64,000 nt of DNA from Herbaspirillum sp. 3R11 (GTDB lineage Bacteria; Pseudomonadota; Gammaproteobacteria; Burkholderiales; Burkholderiaceae_D), in contig NZ_SPNJ01000002.1 of NCBI RefSeq assembly GCF_004563925.1, positions 806,001 to 870,000 of the forward strand, given 5' to 3'. The translations under genes and the position numbers were made by a program. This document shows, piece by piece, positions 34,649-43,724 of the stretch. The stretch's first letter is position 1; each line of letters starts with the position of its first letter. The notes below the pieces were generated by a model that worked only from the letters and a program-made list of their open reading frames with translations, was not told the DNA's origin and did no database searches.

Positions 34649-36673
34649 TCAAACCGCAGAGTCCTGCACGGGCAGGGAAGGCAAGGAAAACCGGAAGATT
34701 GTACCCCCGGCAGGGTTGTTGGCATAGGTCAACGTGCCGCCATGGAATTCGATGGTGGTGCGGCAGATGTTGAGCCCCATCCCCATGCCCTCGGCCTTGG
34801 TCGAGAAGAACGGCGAGAACAGGGCAGCCGCGACTTCGGGCGGTATGCCGTGGCCCTGGTCGGTCACAGACACCACCACGGATTGCTGGGTCGATTGCTG
34901 CGACGACGTCTGCCGGTCGAGTGCGGCGGCAATGCGCAGGATGCGGCGCTCAGGCGCGATCGCGGCCATCGCCTGGATGGCGTTGCGGGTGAGGTTGAGC
35001 AGCACCTGCTCAAGCAGTACCGCATCCCCCAGCACATTGGGCAGGTTGGCGGGAATCGCGGTTTGCACCACCACCAGGAATTGCTGCGCCTGCAGTTCCA
35101 CCAGCGGTGCAATGTTGTCGACGATGCCCTTGATCGACACCGGCTGGCGCGTCGGCTCGCGCTTCTTGACAAACTGGTGCACGCTGCGGATGACGTTGCC
35201 GGCGCGCTGCGCCTGGGTATTGATTTTCTCGAGCGCAGGTTGCAGCGAGGCTGGATCGAGTGCGCCGTTCTGCATCATGTTGAGCGCACCCGTGGTGTAG
35301 CTGGAAATCGCCGCCAGCGGCTGGTTCAGCTCATGCGCCAGGGTCGAGGCAATTTCGCCCATGCTGGCCAGGCGTGCGCCAGTCTGCAGCTTTTCTTCCT
35401 GCATGCGACTCAGGTCCTCGGCGCGCTTGCGGTCGGTCACATCGAGGATCGATCCCATCCAGCCGGTCTGCTTGCCGTTCTGATCGACCAGCGGCGATTC
35501 GAAAATCAGCACCGGAAAACGCTCGCCGTCCTTGCGCTGGAAGATGGTTTCGAATTGCGGCGTGACGCGGCCGGCCAGCACGTTGGAGAAGCGCTCCTGG
35601 TATTCATCCATCGCTTCCGGCGCCCAGTAGGGCATCGGCGGGATCTTGCCGACCAGTTCATCGGCGGGGATGCCGACCATGGTGCAGAAGGCCGGATTGA
35701 CGTAGGTGATGCGGCCTTCGAGGTCGCGTGCGCGCATGCCGGTGACCAGCGAGTTTTCCATCGCGCTGCGGAATGACACTTCATGCACCAGCGCTTCTTC
35801 CGCCGTCATGCGGCGGTTGATGTCGCGCCACAGCGCCCACAGGCTCCACAGCAGACCGAGCGACAACACGATGACCGAGCCGACCAGCAGATTGGGTAGC
35901 AGCTTCGGCGCGCTCTTGGTGCTGTTGGTGTGCAGCCGCAGCGTCAGTCCGGGCAGCTCCAGCTCGCGCCGATGGGTGTAGACGTTGAGGCCGGGGCCGC
36001 CGGCGGTGCGCCGTGCGACCACTTTGTCGTCGGTGTCGGTGAGCACGATCTCGTTGTCCTGGGCGAACCACCACGGCACCATTTCATTGAGTACGCGCGC
36101 CACCGAATAACTGGCGACGACGCTGCCGAGGTAGTGATTCTCGCGGAACAGCGGGATGTGGTAATCCATGACGACCGGCTCCGCAATCCCGGGCGGCACG
36201 GCAGGGGCGCTGTAGATCGGGCGGTGGATGGTGCGCGCCTGTTCTTCGGCCTGTTGCGACGGCGTCGACAATTCGTGGCGCGGGACCGGGAAATCGTCGG
36301 TGGAAGCGAGCGGCTTGCCGTCGGCGCTGAACCAGGTGACGCGATAGAACTCGCGGTTGTTGCGCAGCAGCGCGTTGAGGCGGCTGCGGAACTGGTCTTT
36401 TTTCAGGTGCTCGTTGACGATCTCGCGCGCGATCAGGCGCATGCTTTCATCGTCGCGGCTGAGCTGGAAACGGATCGCCTGCTCCACCCACAGCGAATCG
36501 GCGATGAGCTGTTCCTGGCGTTCGCTCGACTCCATCTGTTGCGCCTGGCGCGGCAGCCAGATCAGCGTCATCAGGAACAGCAGCACCAGCAGGATGGGCA
36601 TGACCCAGCGCAGCAGGTGGCGGCGCCCCGGCGACAACAGGTGGGAGGGAGAGGAGATGTGCTGCGGCTTCAT
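34649..36673 (-). CDS. dctS: DctS-type sensor histidine kinase
   Basis: A 674-residue membrane kinase: helix 1 (about 24-42), periplasmic sensor domain (about 45-275, PDC/Cache-like), helix 2 (about 278-302), PAS (about 320-435), dimerisation region with phospho-acceptor His in STLAHELNQPLAAISSY (about 460) and HATPase domain (N box LTRNAIQAM; DQGHGIP; GMGMGLNICRTTIEFHGG). It would sense external dicarboxylates and phosphorylate DctR. The gene is divergent from dctP; the 214-base gap holds two palindromes. Confidence 0.9.
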   Translation of the reverse strand: MKPQHISSPSHLLSPGRRHLLRWVMPILLVLLFLMTLIWLPRQAQQMESSERQEQLIADSLWVEQAIRFQLSRDDESMRLIAREIVNEHLKKDQFRSRLNALLRNNREFYRVTWFSADGKPLASTDDFPVPRHELSTPSQQAEEQARTIHRPIYSAPAVPPGIAEPVVMDYHIPLFRENHYLGSVVASYSVARVLNEMVPWWFAQDNEIVLTDTDDKVVARRTAGGPGLNVYTHRRELELPGLTLRLHTNSTKSAPKLLPNLLVGSVIVLSLGLLWSLWALWRDINRRMTAEEALVHEVSFRSAMENSLVTGMRARDLEGRITYVNPAFCTMVGIPADELVGKIPPMPYWAPEAMDEYQERFSNVLAGRVTPQFETIFQRKDGERFPVLIFESPLVDQNGKQTGWMGSILDVTDRKRAEDLSRMQEEKLQTGARLASMGEIASTLAHELNQPLAAISSYTTGALNMMQNGALDPASLQPALEKINTQAQRAGNVIRSVHQFVKKREPTRQPVSIKGIVDNIAPLVELQAQQFLVVVQTAIPANLPNVLGDAVLLEQVLLNLTRNAIQAMAAIAPERRILRIAAALDRQTSSQQSTQQSVVVSVTDQGHGIPPEVAAALFSPFFSTKAEGMGMGLNICRTTIEFHGGTLTYANNPAGGTIFRFSLPSLPVQDSAV

Positions 36674-36778
36674 GGACTCGGAAGTGGGCGATGGCTCGGT
36701 GCGCGTAGTTTATCGCGGGCGGCATCGAGGTGGACGATGTTCGTCGGATGTACGTCAGATGTTGCGATGCGTCATGAA

Positions 36779-36826
36779 AATTGTGGTTATCCACAATTGT
36801 GTCAGCATTTTGTCATGTCAAAATGC
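36779..36826. promoter_or_regulatory. Two palindromes in the dctS-dctP divergent promoter region
   Basis: AATTGTGG-TTAT-CCACAATT (36779-36798) and GCATTTTG-TCATGT-CAAAATGC (36805-36826) are perfect inverted repeats. They lie 62-109 bases upstream of dctP and about 105-155 bases upstream of dctS. Their position makes them candidates for DctR binding sites; this is inference, since no binding consensus was compared. Confidence 0.55.
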
Positions 36827-36887
36827 GCTCAGTCAGAATTGTGACCACGCCTTTATCATATTTTTCAAACCAAAAAAGGGGACAACC

Positions 36888-37892
36888 ATGAAGCTCAAAT
36901 CATTAGTTTTCGCACTTGCCGCAGCGACCGTTATTGCCGGTAACGCGTTCGCCCAAGCGCCGATCATCATCAAATTCAGCCATGTGGTGGCTAACGATAC
37001 GCCGAAAGGCAAAGGCGCCGAACGCTTCAAGGAGCTGGCCGAAAAAGCTACCAAGGGACGCGTGAAGGTCGAGCTCTATCCGAACAGCACCCTGTACAAG
37101 GACAAGGAAGAACTGGAAGCGCTGCAACTGGGCGCCGTGCAGATGCTGGCGCCGTCGCTGGCCAAGTTCGGCCCGCTGGGCGTGAAGGAATTCGAAGTCT
37201 TCGACCTGCCGTATATTTTCCCGAGCAAGGAAGTGCTGTATCGCGTGACCGAAGGTCCAATCGGCAAGGACCTGTTCAAGAAGCTGGAGCCCAAGGGCAT
37301 CACCGGCCTGGCATACTGGGATAACGGTTTCAAGGGCATGTCGGCCAACAAGCCGCTGCACGTGCCGGCTGACTTCCGCGGCCTGAAGATGCGCATCCAG
37401 TCGTCCAAGGTGCTCGACGCGCAGATGCGCGCACTCGGCGCCAATCCGCAAGTGCTGGCCTTCTCCGAGGTTTACCAGGCACTGCAGACCGGCGTGGTCG
37501 ACGGCACCGAGAATCCGCCATCGAACCTGTACACCCAGAAAATGCATGAAGTGCAGAAGCACGTGACGGTCTCCGATCACGGCTACCTGGGCTACGCGGT
37601 GATCGTCAACAAGAAGTTCTGGGACGGCCTGCCGGCTGACATCCGCACCGCACTGGAAGGCGCGATGAAGGATGCCACCAAGTACGCCAACGCCATCGCG
37701 CAGCAAGAGAACGATGCCGCGCTGGCCGCCGTGCAAAAGACCGGCAAGACCACCATCTACCGCTTGAACGACAAGGAAAAGGCCGAATGGCGCAAGGCGC
37801 TGTTGCCGGTGCAGACGCAAATGGCCGACCGCATCGGCAAGGATCTGATCGCCGCGGTCAACAAGGAAGCAGCAGCGTTGGGTCAGAAGTAA
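36888..37892 (+). CDS. dctP: TRAP transporter solute-binding subunit DctP
   Basis: Periplasmic binding protein for C4-dicarboxylates (malate, succinate, fumarate) in a tripartite ATP-independent transporter. The 334-residue product has a signal peptide (MKLKSLVFALAAATVIAGNAFA), the DctP-fold start IIIKFSHVVANDTPKG and the conserved Arg in LKMRIQSSKVLDAQMRALGANPQ (about residue 175) that salt-bridges the substrate carboxylate. RBS AAAGGGGA precedes the ATG. First gene of dctPQM under likely DctSR control. Confidence 0.93.
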   Translation: MKLKSLVFALAAATVIAGNAFAQAPIIIKFSHVVANDTPKGKGAERFKELAEKATKGRVKVELYPNSTLYKDKEELEALQLGAVQMLAPSLAKFGPLGVKEFEVFDLPYIFPSKEVLYRVTEGPIGKDLFKKLEPKGITGLAYWDNGFKGMSANKPLHVPADFRGLKMRIQSSKVLDAQMRALGANPQVLAFSEVYQALQTGVVDGTENPPSNLYTQKMHEVQKHVTVSDHGYLGYAVIVNKKFWDGLPADIRTALEGAMKDATKYANAIAQQENDAALAAVQKTGKTTIYRLNDKEKAEWRKALLPVQTQMADRIGKDLIAAVNKEAAALGQK

Positions 37893-37984
37893 GCAGTCAG
37901 AAAAACAAAGACGAGTGCAGGCAGGCACATGGAGCCTCCTGCGCCGGAAAAAGCTGACAGGGATGGGGCAAAGTTCGATAGCGG

Positions 37985-38011
37985 TTCGTTCGATTCGTTC
38001 GATTCGTTCGG
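37985..38011. repeat. Three tandem 9-bp units between dctP and dctQ
   Basis: TTCGTTCGA is repeated three times (37985-37993, 37994-38002, 38003-38011; the last ends G). It lies in the 169-base dctP-dctQ gap, a place where TRAP operons often carry a stabilising hairpin, but no strong stem is seen here. Confidence 0.6.
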
Positions 38012-38061
38012 TTTGATCCGTCTATCCCGATTCCCTGACTTACATCCAACGAGGAAAGACA

Positions 38062-38625
38062 ATGCTGAAATTTCTGGACCACCTGGAAGAGTGGCTGATC
38101 GCCTTCCTGATGGCGGCCGCGACCGTCATCATCTTCGTGGCGGTGTTGCACCGCTATGCCTCCGGTCTGCCGATTCCCTGGCTGCAGGACCAACTGATAC
38201 AAATCAACACCAGCTGGGCGCAGGAGCTGTGCATTTTCATGTTCGTGTGGATGGCCAAGTTCGGCGCCGCTTACGGCGTGCGCACCGGCATCCACGTCGG
38301 CGTCGACGTGCTCATCAATCGCATGAACGCGCCATGGCGCAACAAGTTCGTGGTGCTGGGACTGCTGGCCGGCGCGCTGTTTACCGGCATCGTCGGTACG
38401 CTGGGTGCTCAGTTCGTCTGGGAAATCTCGCAGCACTCCAGCACTTCTGAAGTCCTGGAAATACCGATGTGGATGGTCTACATGGCCGTGCCGCTCGGTT
38501 CCTACCTGATGTGCTTCCGTTTCCTGCAGGTCTGCTGGGCCTTCATCAAGACCGGTGAATTGCCTAAACACGACCACGCCTACGTCGAAGGCCTCGACGA
38601 AGAAATCGCAGGAGGAAAAGTATGA
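38062..38625 (+). CDS. dctQ: TRAP transporter small membrane subunit DctQ
   Basis: The 187-residue product has four membrane helices (about 10-35, 55-75, 95-115, 135-155) and the DctQ signature around NTSWAQELCIFMFVWMAKFGAAY. It joins DctM in the membrane complex driven by ion gradient. It overlaps dctM by the 4-base ATGA. A good GAGGAAAG site precedes the ATG. Confidence 0.92.
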   Translation: MLKFLDHLEEWLIAFLMAAATVIIFVAVLHRYASGLPIPWLQDQLIQINTSWAQELCIFMFVWMAKFGAAYGVRTGIHVGVDVLINRMNAPWRNKFVVLGLLAGALFTGIVGTLGAQFVWEISQHSSTSEVLEIPMWMVYMAVPLGSYLMCFRFLQVCWAFIKTGELPKHDHAYVEGLDEEIAGGKV

Positions 38626-39902
38626 ACGCAGCAATTATCTTCGTCCTGCTGTTCGGCCTGATGCTGACCGGCATGCCGATCTCGATCTCGCTCGGCCTGA
38701 CGGTCCTGACCTTCCTGTTCACCATGACCGACGTGCCGATCCAGTCGGTGGCGCTGAAGCTGTTCACAGGCATCGAGAAGTTCGAGATCATGGCGATCCC
38801 GTTCTTCATCCTGGCGGGTAACTTCCTCACGCACGGCGGCGTGGCCCGACGCATGATCAACTTCGCCACGGCGATGGTCGGTCACTGGCACGGCGGCCTG
38901 GCGCTGGCAGGCGTGATGGCGTGCGCCTTGTTCGCGGCGGTGTCCGGTTCGTCGCCGGCCACCGTGGTGGCGATCGGTTCTATCATCCTGCCGGCGATGG
39001 TGCGCCAAGGCTTCCCCAACAAATTCGGCGCGGGCGTCATCACGACCTCGGGCGCGTTGGGGATCCTGATTCCGCCGTCAATCGTGATGGTGATGTATTC
39101 GGTCTCGACCAATACCTCGGTGGGCAAGCTGTTCATGGCCGGCGTGGTGCCGGGTCTGATGCTGGCCTTCCTGCTCGGTCTGACCACCTGGTACCTGGCG
39201 CGCAAGAACAACTATCCGCGCCTGCCGAAGGCAAGCTGGGCCGAGCGCGGTGTGGCTTTCCGCAAGAGCGGCTGGGGCCTGTTCCTGATCGTGATCGTGA
39301 TGGGCGGGATCTACAGCGGCGTGTTCACGCCGACGGAAGCGGCGGCAATGGCGGCGGTGTATGCCTTCATCATCGCGGTGTTCGTCTACAAGGATATGGG
39401 CCTGAAGCAAGTGCCCAAGGTCTTGCTGGACTCCGCCTCGATGTCGGCCATGCTGCTGTACATCATCACCAATGCGGTGCTGTTCTCCTTCCTGGTGACC
39501 AGCGAAAACATCCCGCAGGCGATGGCGGCGATGATCACCGACAGCGGCCTGGGTCCGATCACCTTCCTGCTGGTGGTGAACGTGCTGCTGCTGTTGGCGG
39601 GCAACGTGATGGAGCCGTCGTCGATCGTGCTGATCATGGCGCCTATCCTGTTCCCGGTGGCAATGAAGCTGGGTATCGATCCGGTCCACTTCGGCATCCT
39701 GATCGTGGTCAACATGGAAGTCGGCATGTGCCATCCGCCGGTCGGCCTGAACCTGTACGTGGCCTCGGGCATTACCAAGATGGGCATTACCGAGCTGACG
39801 ATTGCGGTGATGCCGTGGCTGCTGACGATGCTGGCGTTCCTCGCGCTGATAACGTACGTGCCGCAGATTTCGCTGTGGTTGCCGAATCTGGTTTTTGACT
39901 GA
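38622..39902 (+). CDS. dctM: TRAP transporter large permease subunit DctM
   Basis: The 426-residue product is a twelve-helix permease of the ion-transporter superfamily with DctM motifs (GMPISISLGL near the N-terminus; FFILAGNFLTHGG; SGSSPATVVAIGSI; GALGILIPPSIVMVMY; NMEVGMCHPPVGLNLYV near the C-terminus). It carries the substrate delivered by DctP. Start overlaps the dctQ stop (ATGA) and follows GGAGGAAA. Last gene of the operon. Confidence 0.94.
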   Translation: MNAAIIFVLLFGLMLTGMPISISLGLTVLTFLFTMTDVPIQSVALKLFTGIEKFEIMAIPFFILAGNFLTHGGVARRMINFATAMVGHWHGGLALAGVMACALFAAVSGSSPATVVAIGSIILPAMVRQGFPNKFGAGVITTSGALGILIPPSIVMVMYSVSTNTSVGKLFMAGVVPGLMLAFLLGLTTWYLARKNNYPRLPKASWAERGVAFRKSGWGLFLIVIVMGGIYSGVFTPTEAAAMAAVYAFIIAVFVYKDMGLKQVPKVLLDSASMSAMLLYIITNAVLFSFLVTSENIPQAMAAMITDSGLGPITFLLVVNVLLLLAGNVMEPSSIVLIMAPILFPVAMKLGIDPVHFGILIVVNMEVGMCHPPVGLNLYVASGITKMGITELTIAVMPWLLTMLAFLALITYVPQISLWLPNLVFD

Positions 39903-40248
39903 TCTTGGTTTGATTTGCAGGGCCGTCGCCGCAGGCTGGAAGCGGCGGTGACGGTAATATTGTCAGGTTGAAATGTTGTCAAAAAACATGTTTTAAATTT
40001 GCGCAAAAAATACTTTTAATGCCGGGCAAGTACTGTTAAAGTGCGACCTCGTCTGCAAGGACAACAGAATTCCAGCCGCAGTATTGTCGGTAGTTCATGG
40101 CTTTAAAAACAAGATTTAAAGTGGGTGATGCACATAACAAACGGTATTGATACCGAGGATACTGAGGAGACGTGGGTTCAAGAAGCTGTTTAAACGGCCG
40201 GGACGCACAAGGGTAATTTCAAGGCGCATCGCAAGATGCGCCTTTTTT
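39903..40248 (+). ncRNA. Non-coding stretch ending in a strong terminator; possible small RNA
   Basis: The 318 bases after dctM have no coding frame. They contain the palindrome AAAACATGTTTT (39983-39994), AT-rich sequence that could hold a promoter (about 39995-40040), a small hairpin CGGTA-TTGA-TACCG near 40143-40156, and a strong terminator at 40221-40248. A terminator 320 bases beyond dctM could simply end that operon; alternatively a separate small RNA is made. No match to 6S or tmRNA could be recognised by eye. Confidence 0.25.
40221..40248 (+). terminator. Strong rho-independent terminator
   Basis: AAGGCGCATC (40221-40230), tetraloop GCAA, GATGCGCCTT (40235-40244), then TTTT: a perfect 10-bp stem. 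It ends either the dctPQM transcript or an RNA from 39.9-40.2 kb, and prevents read-through into the antisense VOC gene. Confidence 0.92.
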
Positions 40249-40280
40249 ATTTTCCGCGCGGATTGCGTTGCTTGTTTTTA

Positions 40281-40934
40281 CTATTCACCCAACCCCAGCG
40301 GATGCAGACCGGTCGGCGTCTGAATCAGCGCCAGCATGTGCGGCCTCTGTCCCGGTGCCGGCTGGTGCATGTCGACGTGGCTTTGCAAGCCCATCTGCGC
40401 CAGGCAGGCGGCGATTGCCTCGGCTTGCGGATGGCATCCTTCCAGTTTGACCAGGCCGCAACCGAGATCGGCCATGTTGTCGGTCGGGTGGCTGGAGCTG
40501 TTCCACTGGATCAGGCTGGGCATCACTCCATCCATCACCAGCTTGCCGTCGGCGGGAATGGTGATGCGCCATTGCAGCGCGCCGCGGCTCATTTCTTCGA
40601 CGACGCCGGGCGAGATGGCGGACGCTGCCGCTGCGGCTTCGATATTGTCGGTGCGCACCACCCAGGTCGCCAGGCGCGGCTTGCTGCCGGCAGTCACGTA
40701 GTCCAGTCCGAACCAGCGCGCGCGTTGCGGCGCAGGGGCGGCGGGATTGACTGCGATGACTTCCAGATAAAAGCCGCGGCCCAGCTTGAGCAGGGCGTTG
40801 TGGGTGCCGAGCCGTACGTGCTCGCCGCCGGCTTGCGGCGATACGCCGAGGGTCTGCTCGATGTAGGCAATTCCTGCGGCCAGCGTGGGGGCCGTGACGA
40901 CAAGATGATCGGCGTGGCTGGTAGGTGTTGTCAT
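40281..40934 (-). CDS. VOC-superfamily (glyoxalase-like) protein
   Basis: The 217-residue product begins HADHLVVTAPTLAAGIAYIE, typical of the glyoxalase-like domain 3 family, with two beta-alpha-beta-beta-beta modules (about 5-110 and 135-215). Such proteins use a vicinal-oxygen-chelate fold; the reaction of this subgroup is unknown. It is monocistronic, flanked by a strong terminator downstream and divergent from ogt. Confidence 0.8.
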   Translation of the reverse strand: MTTPTSHADHLVVTAPTLAAGIAYIEQTLGVSPQAGGEHVRLGTHNALLKLGRGFYLEVIAVNPAAPAPQRARWFGLDYVTAGSKPRLATWVVRTDNIEAAAAASAISPGVVEEMSRGALQWRITIPADGKLVMDGVMPSLIQWNSSSHPTDNMADLGCGLVKLEGCHPQAEAIAACLAQMGLQSHVDMHQPAPGQRPHMLALIQTPTGLHPLGLGE

Positions 40935-41050
40935 GGATCTGGTTCCTGGATTGCTGCGGGTGGCGGTGGAATGGCGGCGGGTTGGCAGCAGGTTGGCAGC
41001 GGCCCGCGGCGATGTGCTTAAATAGCGTATTCCCTCAATGTTTCCGAGTC

Positions 41051-41548
41051 ATGAAGAATACACAAGCTGGCGATATTTTCTCCGCCATCGTACACGTACC
41101 GTTCGGCGGCATCGGCATTCGCACTTCTGCCGGCGTGATTCTGGAGATGGTGACCCTGCCCAGGCACTTCCACGAAAAGGATGCGACCGACGCCGTGGCG
41201 GACAAGGCTGCCAAGCAAATTCTGCGCTACATCGACAAGCCCGACTACCGTTTCAAGCTGCCGCTGGCCGAAGTCGGCTCGGATTTTCAACGCCGCGTCT
41301 GGGATGCGATCGTCTCGATTCCACGCGGCGAAGTGCGCACCTACGGCCAGATCGCCAAATTCATCCGGTCGGCGCCGCGTGCGGTGGGACAGGCTTGCGG
41401 CGCCAACTGGTTTTCGTTGGTCATTCCCTGCCATCGCGTAACGGCAGCAGGCGGGCTGGGCGGCTATTCGCATCGCGACGATGAGGATGGCTTCCCGCTC
41501 AGCGTCAAGCGCTGGCTGCTCGCGCATGAAGGCGTCGATGGCTACTGA
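41051..41548 (+). CDS. ogt: Methylated-DNA-[protein]-cysteine S-methyltransferase
   Basis: Suicide repair protein taking alkyl groups from O6-methylguanine to its own Cys. The 165-residue product from ATG 41051 has the DNA-binding segment FQRRVWDAIVSIPRGEVRTYGQIA (read in parts, about residues 77-100) and the active site VIPCHRV (Cys about residue 126). It overlaps the start of xerD by 11 bases, so the two are coupled. Confidence 0.92.
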   Translation: MKNTQAGDIFSAIVHVPFGGIGIRTSAGVILEMVTLPRHFHEKDATDAVADKAAKQILRYIDKPDYRFKLPLAEVGSDFQRRVWDAIVSIPRGEVRTYGQIAKFIRSAPRAVGQACGANWFSLVIPCHRVTAAGGLGGYSHRDDEDGFPLSVKRWLLAHEGVDGY

Positions 41549-42521
41549 CGCATCTGCTGACGTGTCTACTGACGCAGCCAAGCCCGTCAGGAAAAGCGTC
41601 ACCGGCCGTGCGCCCAAGGTCGAAGCCACCGGCGCCAGCCTGGCCGCCATCGACGAGTTTTGCGACACGCTGTGGCTGGAAGACGGCCTCGCCAAGAATT
41701 CGCTGGAAGCCTACCGGCGCGACATGACGCTGTTTGCACATTGGCTGCAGACGGAGCGCCACAAGGATTTGCTGGCGACGCACGCAGAGGACCTGAACGC
41801 CTATTTCGCCGCCCGCCACGCCGACACCAAGGCCAGTTCCTCCAATCGCCGGCTGGCGGTGCTCAAGCGCTTCTTTTTGCTGGCGCTGCGGCAGAACCGC
41901 ATCAGCGAAGATCCCTGCCTGCGCTTGCGCTCGGCCAAGCAGCCGCCGCGCTTTCCCAAGGTCTTGTCGGAAGGCCAGGTCGAAGCCTTGCTGGCCGCGC
42001 CTGACGTGACGACGCCGCTGGGCCTGCGCGACCGCACCATGCTTGAACTGATGTACGCCAGCGGCTTGCGCGTGTCCGAACTGGTGTCGCTGAAGTCGGT
42101 GGAAGTCGGCATGAATGAGGGCGTGCTCCGTATCACCGGCAAGGGCAACAAGACGCGCCTGGTGCCGTTCGGCGAAGAGGCGCGCAGCTGGATCGAGCGC
42201 TACCTGCGCGAAGCCCGCCTGCTGATCCTCGAAGGCCAGGTCGACGACGCCCTGTTCGTCACAGCACGCGGCGGCGCCATGACACGCCAGATGTTCTGGA
42301 CGCTGATCAAGAAATACGCGCTGCAAGGCGACATCCGCGCGCCGCTGTCGCCGCACACGCTGCGCCACGCCTTCGCCACGCATCTGCTCAACCACGGCGC
42401 CGACCTGCGCGTGGTGCAGCTGCTGCTCGGGCATGCCGACATTTCGACCACCCAGATCTACACCCACGTGGCGCGCGAGCGCCTGAAGAAATTGCATGCG
42501 GAACATCATCCGCGTGGATAA
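41538..42521 (+). CDS. xerD: Site-specific tyrosine recombinase XerD
   Basis: Acts with XerC and FtsK at dif to resolve chromosome dimers. The 327-residue product from ATG 41538 (inside the ogt end) has an SAM-like N-terminal domain (about 40-130, IDEFCDTLWLEDGLAKNSLEAYRRDM type) and the catalytic domain with Arg in YASGLRVSELVSL, Lys in GKGNKTRLVPFG, HTLRHAFATHLL, LLGHADISTTQIY and the nucleophile Tyr in QIYTHVARERL. The ending KLHAEHHPRG is typical of XerD rather than XerC. Confidence 0.95.
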   Translation: MATDASADVSTDAAKPVRKSVTGRAPKVEATGASLAAIDEFCDTLWLEDGLAKNSLEAYRRDMTLFAHWLQTERHKDLLATHAEDLNAYFAARHADTKASSSNRRLAVLKRFFLLALRQNRISEDPCLRLRSAKQPPRFPKVLSEGQVEALLAAPDVTTPLGLRDRTMLELMYASGLRVSELVSLKSVEVGMNEGVLRITGKGNKTRLVPFGEEARSWIERYLREARLLILEGQVDDALFVTARGGAMTRQMFWTLIKKYALQGDIRAPLSPHTLRHAFATHLLNHGADLRVVQLLLGHADISTTQIYTHVARERLKKLHAEHHPRG

Positions 42522-42553
42522 CACGCTTCAAGTTGCGGCATAATGTGCGCCAA

Positions 42554-43048
42554 ATGAGCTCCAGAAAAGACCATATTTCCGAAACCCAGGCGACGCAATT
42601 CCTGCGCAAGCACGGCATTTCCTTTACCGAACATCCCTATCCCTACGAAGAGCACGGCGGTACCAGCGTGTCGGCGCGCGAACTGGGGGTGGATGAGCAT
42701 CATGTCGTCAAGACGCTGGTGATGCAGGATGAGGCGGCCAAGCCGATGCTGGTGCTCATGCACGGCGACCGCAAGGTCTCGACCAAGAACCTGGCGCGGC
42801 AGATCGGCTGCAAGTCGGTGGAGCCGTGCAAGCCGGAAGTCGCCAACCGCCATTCCGGCTTCCTGATCGGCGGCACCTCGCCGTTCGGCACGCGCAAGGC
42901 CATGCCGGTCTACGTCGAAGAAAGCATCCTGGCGATTCCGAAGATTTACATCAACGGCGGCAGGCGCGGTTTCCTGATCGGGATTGCGCCGGACGTCATC
43001 AGCAAGGTCTTGCCCAGCAAGCCTGTACACTGCGCGCTGGAAGAATAA
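42554..43048 (+). CDS. ybaK: YbaK/EbsC-type aminoacyl-tRNA deacylase
   Basis: Trans-editing enzyme of the YbaK family that removes Cys from tRNA-Pro. The 164-residue product from ATG 42554 (an earlier TTG is less likely) shows QFLRKHGISFTEHPYPYEEHGG at the start (split here), the invariant Lys in VVKTLVMQDE and the GGTSPFGTRK segment (about residue 105), all diagnostic. It follows xerD by 32 bases. Confidence 0.9.
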   Translation: MSSRKDHISETQATQFLRKHGISFTEHPYPYEEHGGTSVSARELGVDEHHVVKTLVMQDEAAKPMLVLMHGDRKVSTKNLARQIGCKSVEPCKPEVANRHSGFLIGGTSPFGTRKAMPVYVEESILAIPKIYINGGRRGFLIGIAPDVISKVLPSKPVHCALEE

Positions 43049-43087
43049 ACAAGCTGCTGCAAAACAGCGTCAAGAAAGAAGGATTCA

Positions 43088-43696
43088 ATGAATACAGTAC
43101 TGTTTGCCATCGCCGCCTACCTGATCGGCTCCATTTCATTCGCCGTGGTGGTGAGCAAGGCCTTCGGCTTGTCGGACCCGCGCACCTACGGCTCGAAAAA
43201 TCCGGGCGCCACCAACGTCCTGCGTAGCGGCAATAAAAAGGCGGCGGCGCTGACCCTGCTGGGCGACGGTTTCAAGGGTTGGCTGGCGGTGTGGCTGACG
43301 ATCAAGCTGGGGCCGCAATTCGGCGTCGGCGACACCGGCGTCGCGCTGGCGACCATCGCCGTCTTCCTCGGCCATCTGTGGCCGGTGTTCTTCCGCTTCG
43401 TCGGCGGCAAGGGCGTGGCGACCGCACTCGGCATCCTGCTGGCGCTGAACGTCTGGCTCGGCGTAGCAACGCTGGTCACCTGGCTGGTGATCGCCTATGC
43501 CTTCCGTTATTCCTCGCTGGCGGCGCTGATTGCCAGCGTGTTCGCACCGTTCTACTACGGCCTGCTGTTCGGCAGCGCAGACGGCATCCTGCTGGCGGTG
43601 CTGGCAATGAGCGCGCTGCTGGTCTTCCGCCACCGCAAGAACATCGCCAACCTGCTGGCCGGCAAGGAAAGCAAGATCGGCGCTAAGAAGAAATAA
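43088..43696 (+). CDS. plsY: Acyl-phosphate:glycerol-3-phosphate acyltransferase PlsY
   Basis: Inner-membrane acyltransferase that begins phospholipid synthesis. The 202-residue product has five to six membrane helices and the three PlsY motifs: [14 protein letters not shown] (residues 8-21), [14 protein letters not shown] (about 36-49) and [15 protein letters not shown] (about 100-114). RBS AAAGAAGGA precedes the ATG. The last residues are Lys-rich and cytoplasmic. Converges with an unassigned gene 28 bases away. Confidence 0.96.
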   Translation: MNTVLFAIAAYLIGSISFAVVVSKAFGLSDPRTYGSKNPGATNVLRSGNKKAAALTLLGDGFKGWLAVWLTIKLGPQFGVGDTGVALATIAVFLGHLWPVFFRFVGGKGVATALGILLALNVWLGVATLVTWLVIAYAFRYSSLAALIASVFAPFYYGLLFGSADGILLAVLAMSALLVFRHRKNIANLLAGKESKIGAKKK

Positions 43697-43724
43697 TCGC
43701 CGAGCGCCAGCCGGCCGGGAGCGA

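Noticed and set aside
39995..40248. 6S RNA or tmRNA in the gap after dctM
   Set aside because: Neither the central bubble pattern of 6S RNA nor the tRNA-like ends of tmRNA could be found.
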